DNA from: Novosphingobium ginsenosidimutans
Lineage (GTDB): Bacteria; Pseudomonadota; Alphaproteobacteria; Sphingomonadales; Sphingomonadaceae
Reading direction: 5' to 3'
NCBI RefSeq assembly: GCF_007954425.1
Contig: NZ_CP042345.1
Location: forward strand, 3,054,873-3,118,872
DNA length: 64,000 nucleotides
Positions 59,618-64,000 of this stretch are shown here, piece after piece. A program made the position numbers and the translations under genes. How positions within the stretch are numbered: the stretch's first letter is position 1; each line of letters begins with the position of its first letter. The notes below the pieces were generated by a model. It had not been told where the DNA came from and ran no database searches. It saw nothing but the letters and a program-made list of their open reading frames with translations.

Positions 59618-60706
59618 GCGGCTTCTCCCGTCAGCGTTTCGACCAGCAGGTCTTCCCAGAACAGCAGGTTGCCCTGCTCGATTGCCAGGCTGCGGGCCCG
59701 GCGCATGTGGAGGTGGAGGCCCTGTTCCCAGGTCACCCCGATCCCGCCGTGGATCTGCACGCAGTCGCGCGCGCAGGTGTCATAGGCTTCGGTTGCGGTC
59801 AGTCGGGCATCGGCCGCGGCCAGCAGGAAGCCATCGGTGCCGGCGCTGGCTGCGGCGTGGATGCAGTTGGCGCGGGCGATCTCGACCAGGCCGTACATCT
59901 CCGCAATGCGGTGCTTGACCGACTGGAACGCGCCGATCAGCTGGCCAAAGGCCTTGCGGGTGACGGCATAGTCACGCGCGATGTGCAGCAATGCCTCGGC
60001 CCCACCGACCTGCTCGTGCGCGGTGACCACGGCCATCCGGGCGAGCACTTCGCGGGCCAGCGCGGTGGCCGCCGCGCCTTCGGCCAGGACGGTCGCCGGG
60101 GTGCCGGCAAAGGTGAGGTCGGCATAGAGCCGGCTGTTGTCAAAGCTCGAAACCGCCTTGCGCTCGGCCCCGGCGAGTTCGGCCAGCGCTAGGACCGGGC
60201 CGTTGGCACCGCTGGCCCAGACCAGCGCCAGCTCGGCCTTGAGCCCGCCCGGCACGGCCGGCTTGCTGCCGGTCAGCTTGCCGTCGGCAAACCTGGTGGC
60301 CGGCGCTGCGGGGAGGATGTCGGTCCCTTCGGCAAAAGCCACCGCACCGCGCGCTTCGCCAGCGGCGATTTGCGGCAGATACTTGGCCGCAGCATCCGCA
60401 TTGCCTGCGGCGACCAGCGCGTGGGTCACGCCGAAACCCGGCGTCAGGAACGGCGCACCGGCCGTAGCCGCGCCGCTCGCCTGGGCAACCAGGCCCAGTT
60501 CGACCAGCCGAGGCCCAGCCCGCCATGCTCTTCCGGCACGGCCAGCGCGGTCCAGCCTTGCTCGACCGCCGTATCCCAGAACGGGGCGTCATGTTCGCCG
60601 ACCTGTTCGAGCAGCTTGAGCAGGCATCCTTGCTCGCCCGGGCATCGAGCACGCGCCGCGATTCGGTCGCGATCGCTTGCTGCCCTTCATCATAAAGGAT
60701 TGACAT
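59614..60706 (-). pseudogene. Acyl-CoA dehydrogenase, two frame breaks (probable sequence errors)
   Basis: The gene begins at ATG 60706 (MSILYDEGQQAIATESRRVL, after AGGAAA). One base is missing near 60623 (GAGCAGGCATC for GAGCAGGGCATC) and another near 60517 (CAGCC for CAGGCC). Correcting both gives 364 residues: KLLEQVGEHDAPFWDTAVEQ, EEHGGLGLGLVELGLVAQA, then AVTRKAFGQLIGAFQSVKHRIAEM and GIGVTWEQGLHLHMRRA. This short FadE-type partner overlaps the next gene by ATGA. The site HGGLGLG...QGLHLHMRR is typical. Its promoter region carries the shared dyad. Confidence 0.75.
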
Positions 60707-60769
60707 ATCTGCTTTCCTGTCCCTTTCGGTGCCATCGCCTGCCGCCGGGGTGAACCCGGGCAGCGGCGA

Positions 60770-60787
60770 TTTAATCGCTTGATTAAA
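60770..60787. promoter_or_regulatory. Dyad shared by acyl-CoA gene promoters (copy 2)
   Basis: TTTAATCGCTTGATTAAA is a perfect inverted repeat (TTTAATC-N4-GATTAAA) in the 164-base gap between the divergent acyl-CoA dehydrogenase and VOC genes, 64 bases from the dehydrogenase ATG. It matches the copy at 54519-54536 at 14 of 18 positions. Confidence 0.55.
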
Positions 60788-60870
60788 CTGCCCGCGCGCT
60801 GCCCGCAAGCCGTTGCCGAAGCGGATCGGCGCGTGTTAGCCTTTGTCCCGTAACGCACGAGGAGAGGCCG

Positions 60871-61557
60871 ATGCGCGTCCAGCAGCCGAACGGGATCCAC
60901 CACATCGCGATCATGAGCGCGGACATGAAGGCGCAGCTTACTTTCTTCACCCAGGTGATGGGCTTTCCGCTGAAGGGCCTGTTCGAGATGCACGGCGTGC
61001 CCGGCGGCAAGCATGCCTTCCTGGAAATGGGGCCGGAGAGCTACTTCTCAGTCGTCGAACTGGCCGGGATTGACGAGATCCCAGCACGATCGGCATTACC
61101 CATGCCGGGACCGGCGCGGGTAAATGCGCCAAGGGGACGATGCAGCACATCGCCTTCCGCGTCCCCGATCCCGAGGGCCTGATCGCCATGCGCGACCGGA
61201 TCCGCAGCCACGGCATTCCCGCGATCGGCCCGATTGGCCACGGCTTTTGCCGCTCGATCTACTTCGCCGGGCCGGAAGGGCTGACGCTGGAAGTATCCTG
61301 CCAAGTGGCCGAGCTTGATGCGGCACATTGGGTCGATCCCAGAATGTTGGCCGAATGCGGCATCTCCCGGCGAGGAGGCCGAGGCCATGCTCAACCCGCC
61401 GCCGTGCACTGTGCAGAGCCCGGTGTCTCAGCCCGCCTTCAATCCGTCGGTCCCCAACCTGGCCTATCCGCCCGAAGCGCTTAAGCACATCCTGGCGACA
61501 CCGGATGAGGCGATTACGAAGCAAGGCAGTTATGACGAGCCGCCGGTCCCCGCGTAG
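60871..61557 (+). pseudogene. VOC-family (glyoxalase/dioxygenase) protein, two frame breaks
   Basis: ATG 60871 follows GAGGAGAGG. The first part reads IHHIAIMSADMKAQLTFF and PGGKHAFLEMGPESYFSVVEL. A base is missing near 61081 (ATCCCAGC for ATCCCCAGC). The next frame gives MQHIAFRVPDPEGLIAMRDRI and GPEGLTLEVSCQVAE. Two bases appear missing near 61366 (TCTCCCGG), after which EEAEAMLNPPPC and ILATPDEAITKQGSYDEPPVP end the protein. Two beta-alpha-beta-beta-beta units with His and Glu metal ligands mark the VOC fold. The restored length is 229 residues. The substrate is unknown. Confidence 0.7.
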
Positions 61558-61676
61558 CGTCTGAAAACGGTTCACCGCACCCTCGCCCCAAACCCCCGCG
61601 TACGCTATTGACCTGCCACGCCCATTCCTCTGGCAGCGCGGTTGGGGGCGCAGTTGCGCATGGAAGGACTGATCTA

Positions 61677-62545
61677 ATGCGGCTCAATTCAAACAAGCCG
61701 GCGGCGTTTGCCTTGCTCGGCATGCTCGCCATTCCGATGTCGGCCGGCCTTTCGGCCCAGGTCAACAACGATCCGAATATCGTCGTCACGGCGAACCGCT
61801 GCCCGATATGAGCGCAATGACGCCCGGGCCTGAGCTGAAGGGCGTAATCACGTCTCGCAAGGGTGACCGGCTGAAGATCACCGCCGCCGATGGCACCAGC
61901 ACGGTGGTGGCGGTCAACGAGACGACCAAGATCAAGGCCAGCAGCGGCCTGTTTGGCAGCAAGGGTGCCAAGCCCACCACGGCATCGCTGCTCAATGGCC
62001 TGCCGGTGACCGTCAAGACCATGCAGGCTGGCCAGGTCTGCTGGCCAGCCAGGTCAGCTTCAAGAACAACGATTTCAAGACCGCGATGATGATCCGCAAT
62101 GGTACCGAGCAGCAGTTTGCCGAGCAGACCGCCGCCACCAGGCGCTGCGCGGACGCATGGCCGATATTGACAATTACAACATCAAGGGCACGACCAACGT
62201 GTTCTTCGATACCGGCAAGTGGCAGCTTTCGCCGCAGGCCAAGATGGAGCTGTGCAACGCTGCCCAGCAGGCCGAAGCGACCAAACAACGCTCTGCTGCT
62301 GGTGGTCGGGTACACCGACTCGGTCGGCAGCGAGGAATACAACCAGACCCTTAGCGAAAAGCGGGCGAGCAGCGTGATCAACTACCTGCAGCAGGCCTGC
62401 CGCTGGAAGCCCTATCGCGTGCTGACCCGACCGGCATGGCCGAGGCTGATCCGCTGGCGGACAACACGACTGAAGAGGGCAAGGCACAGAACCGCCGCGT
62501 TGCGGTTAATATCCTTGTCAGCAAAGCGTCGACGGGCTCGAATAG
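61677..62545 (+). pseudogene. OmpA-family protein, six frame breaks
   Basis: A signal peptide (MRLNSNKPAAFALLGMLAIPM) starts the gene. Single-base losses near 61799, 62035, 62139, 62427 and 62526 and one extra A near 62284 break the frame. Joining the pieces gives about 290 residues: a beta domain (PELKGVITSRKGDRLKITAADG, NETTKIKASSG), then the OmpA peptidoglycan-binding part (NVFFDTGKWQLSPQAKMEL, LLVVGYTDSVGSEEYNQTLSEKRASSV, GKAQNRRVAVNILVSK). It would anchor the outer membrane to the cell wall. The clustered breaks suggest errors rather than decay. Confidence 0.7.
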
Positions 62546-62632
62546 GACGCTGCGGGGGTGGGCAATGCTCACCCTTGCCTTTAACGGCCACGCCCCCTAG
62601 CGGCTCCCCGAGCAGCCGCTAGGAGTCGAACC

Positions 62633-63943
62633 ATGGTCCCCGCTACGCCCGCCCCGCAATGGTCGCGATCTGGGAGCCGGAAGCCCGCTTCCGCATCTGG
62701 TTCGAGATTGAGGCCCACGCCACACAGAAGCTGGGTGACCTGGGCGTCGTGCCGCCGAGCGGGGCCAAGGCGCTGTGGGACTGGTGGGCGACCAATCCGG
62801 CAATCGACGTTGCCGCGATCGATGCGATCGAGGCCGTTACCAAGCACGACGTGATCGCCTTCCTTGACTGGGTGGCCCAGCAGGTCGGCCCCGAAGCACG
62901 CTTCATGCACCAGGGCATGACCAGTTCTGATGTGCTCGACACCACCCTGGCGGTCCAGCTGGCCCGAGCGAGTGACATCTTGCTGGCCGATCTCGACGAG
63001 CTACTCGCCAATCAAGCGCCGCGCCCTTGAGCACAAATACACCCGACTATCGGCCGCAGCCACGGCATCCATGCCGAGCCAACCACTTTCGGCAAGAAGC
63101 TGGCCGAAGCTTATGCTGAGTTCAGCCGCTGCAAGACCCGCCTGCTGGCTGCCCGCGCCGAAGTGGCAACCTGTGCGATTTCCGGCGCGGTCGGTACCTT
63201 CGCCAACATTGACCCCTCGGTTGAGGAATATGTTGCCGAGCAGCTCGGCCTTGCGGTCGAACCAGTTTCAACCCAGGTCATCCCGCGCGATCGCCACGCC
63301 ATGTTCTTTTGCGACGCTGGGCGTGATTGCCAGCTCGATCGAACGCCTCGCGGTCGAGATCCGCCATCTTCAGCGCACCGAAGTGCTTGAGGCCGAGGAG
63401 TACTTCTCCCCAGGGCAAAAGGGCTCGTCGGCCATGCCGCACAAGCGCAACCCGGTGCTGACCGAAAACCTGACGGGCCTGGCCCGCATGGTCCGCTCGG
63501 CCGTCACCCCGGCGCTAGAGAACGTGGCACTGTGGCATGAGCGCGACATTTCGCACTCCTCGGTCGAACGCTTCATCGGACCCGATGCAACCATCACGCT
63601 TGACTTTGCCCTCGCCCGTCTGACCTCGGTGGTCGACAAGCTGCTCGTCTATCCGGAGCGGATGCAGAAGAACCTCGATAAGATGGGCGGGCTGGTCCAC
63701 TCGCAGCGCGTCCTGCTGGCGCTTACCCAGGCCGGGCTTGAGCGCGATGCCGCTTACCGCCTGGTCCAGCGCAATGCGATGAAGGTGTGGGAAAGCGATG
63801 GGCAGCTTAGCCTGCTCGAACTGCTGAAGGCCGATCCGGAAGTGGCGGCCGTGATGAGCGCGGGCGAGCTCGAGGAAAAGTTCAACCTCGATTACCACTT
63901 CAAGGCGATCGACACGATCTTCAGCCGGGTCTTCGGGGAGTAA
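62633..63943 (+). pseudogene. purB: Adenylosuccinate lyase, four frame breaks (probable sequence errors)
   Basis: PurB makes AMP from adenylosuccinate and cleaves SAICAR in purine synthesis. ATG 62633 follows AGGAG. Breaks lie at 62638-62641 (a C lost), near 63009 (two bases lost or one gained), at 63042 (a C lost) and in the T run 63307-63310 (a T gained). The joined protein of about 437 residues shows [58 protein letters not shown], and the signature GQKGSSAMPHKRNPV. The gene is normally essential without purine supply, so real loss is unlikely. Confidence 0.85.
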
Positions 63944-64000
63944 CTTGCCCTGCCCCGTCATCCCGCCTAGCATCGCACGGCACGTTGCTGACGGCTACGG

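Noticed and set aside
62633..63943. True pseudogenisation of purB
   Set aside because: The breaks are small indels, three of four in homopolymers, shared with three neighbouring genes; all conserved motifs are intact and the gene is normally essential.

Overview
The window looks like chromosome from a GC-rich alphaproteobacterium of the Sphingomonadales (Novosphingobium/Sphingobium-like). The reasons are the S10-spc-alpha ribosomal gene order without rpsD or rpmJ, adk directly after secY, many secreted S9 peptidases, a large TonB-dependent receptor, and dense acyl-CoA metabolism genes. No rRNA, tRNA or CRISPR array was seen.

Layout. 1-13.4 kb: the end of a TesB-type thioesterase, a family VIII esterase, a haem-oxygenase-fold protein, uvrC, two S9 peptidases, a lipid operon (WS/DGAT acyltransferase plus two alpha/beta hydrolases), and two paralogous small secreted proteins. 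One of these has a leader hairpin that hides its ribosome-binding site. 13.5-37.5 kb, all minus strand: the translation supercluster rpsL-rpsG-fusA, tuf, and rpsJ through rplQ. It is interrupted by a TonB-dependent receptor plus GNAT gene between fusA and tuf, an HNH gene between tuf and rpsJ, and a secreted SRPBCC gene between adk and rpsM. 37.9-41.8 kb: a GST, a lower-GC membrane GGDEF-EAL protein, and a small gene apparently split by a palindromic element.

41.7-48.6 kb: a LysR regulator divergent from dabB-dabA (inorganic-carbon uptake), then a PilZ-XRE fusion followed by a PAS protein with a ruined GGDEF site; an AT-rich dyad lies between the last two. 48.6-52.4 kb: a beta-CASP metallo-hydrolase, a GST, a TonB-like protein and a methyltransferase. 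52.4-61.6 kb: enoyl-CoA hydratase, thiolase, thiolase-like protein, nitronate monooxygenase, three acyl-CoA dehydrogenases and a VOC protein. Two divergent promoters here share an 18-bp dyad, which suggests one regulon. 60.5-63.9 kb: an acyl-CoA dehydrogenase, the VOC gene, an OmpA-family gene and purB each carry several one- or two-base frame breaks, mostly in homopolymers. Because purB is a core gene, local sequence error is more likely than gene decay.

The best leads for something new are the RBS-hiding hairpin at 11181-11228, the shared acyl-CoA dyad (54519-54536 and 60770-60787), the PilZ-XRE/degenerate-GGDEF pair with its dyad, and the mid-operon hairpins in the ribosomal cluster. No complete unknown multi-gene system is evident.
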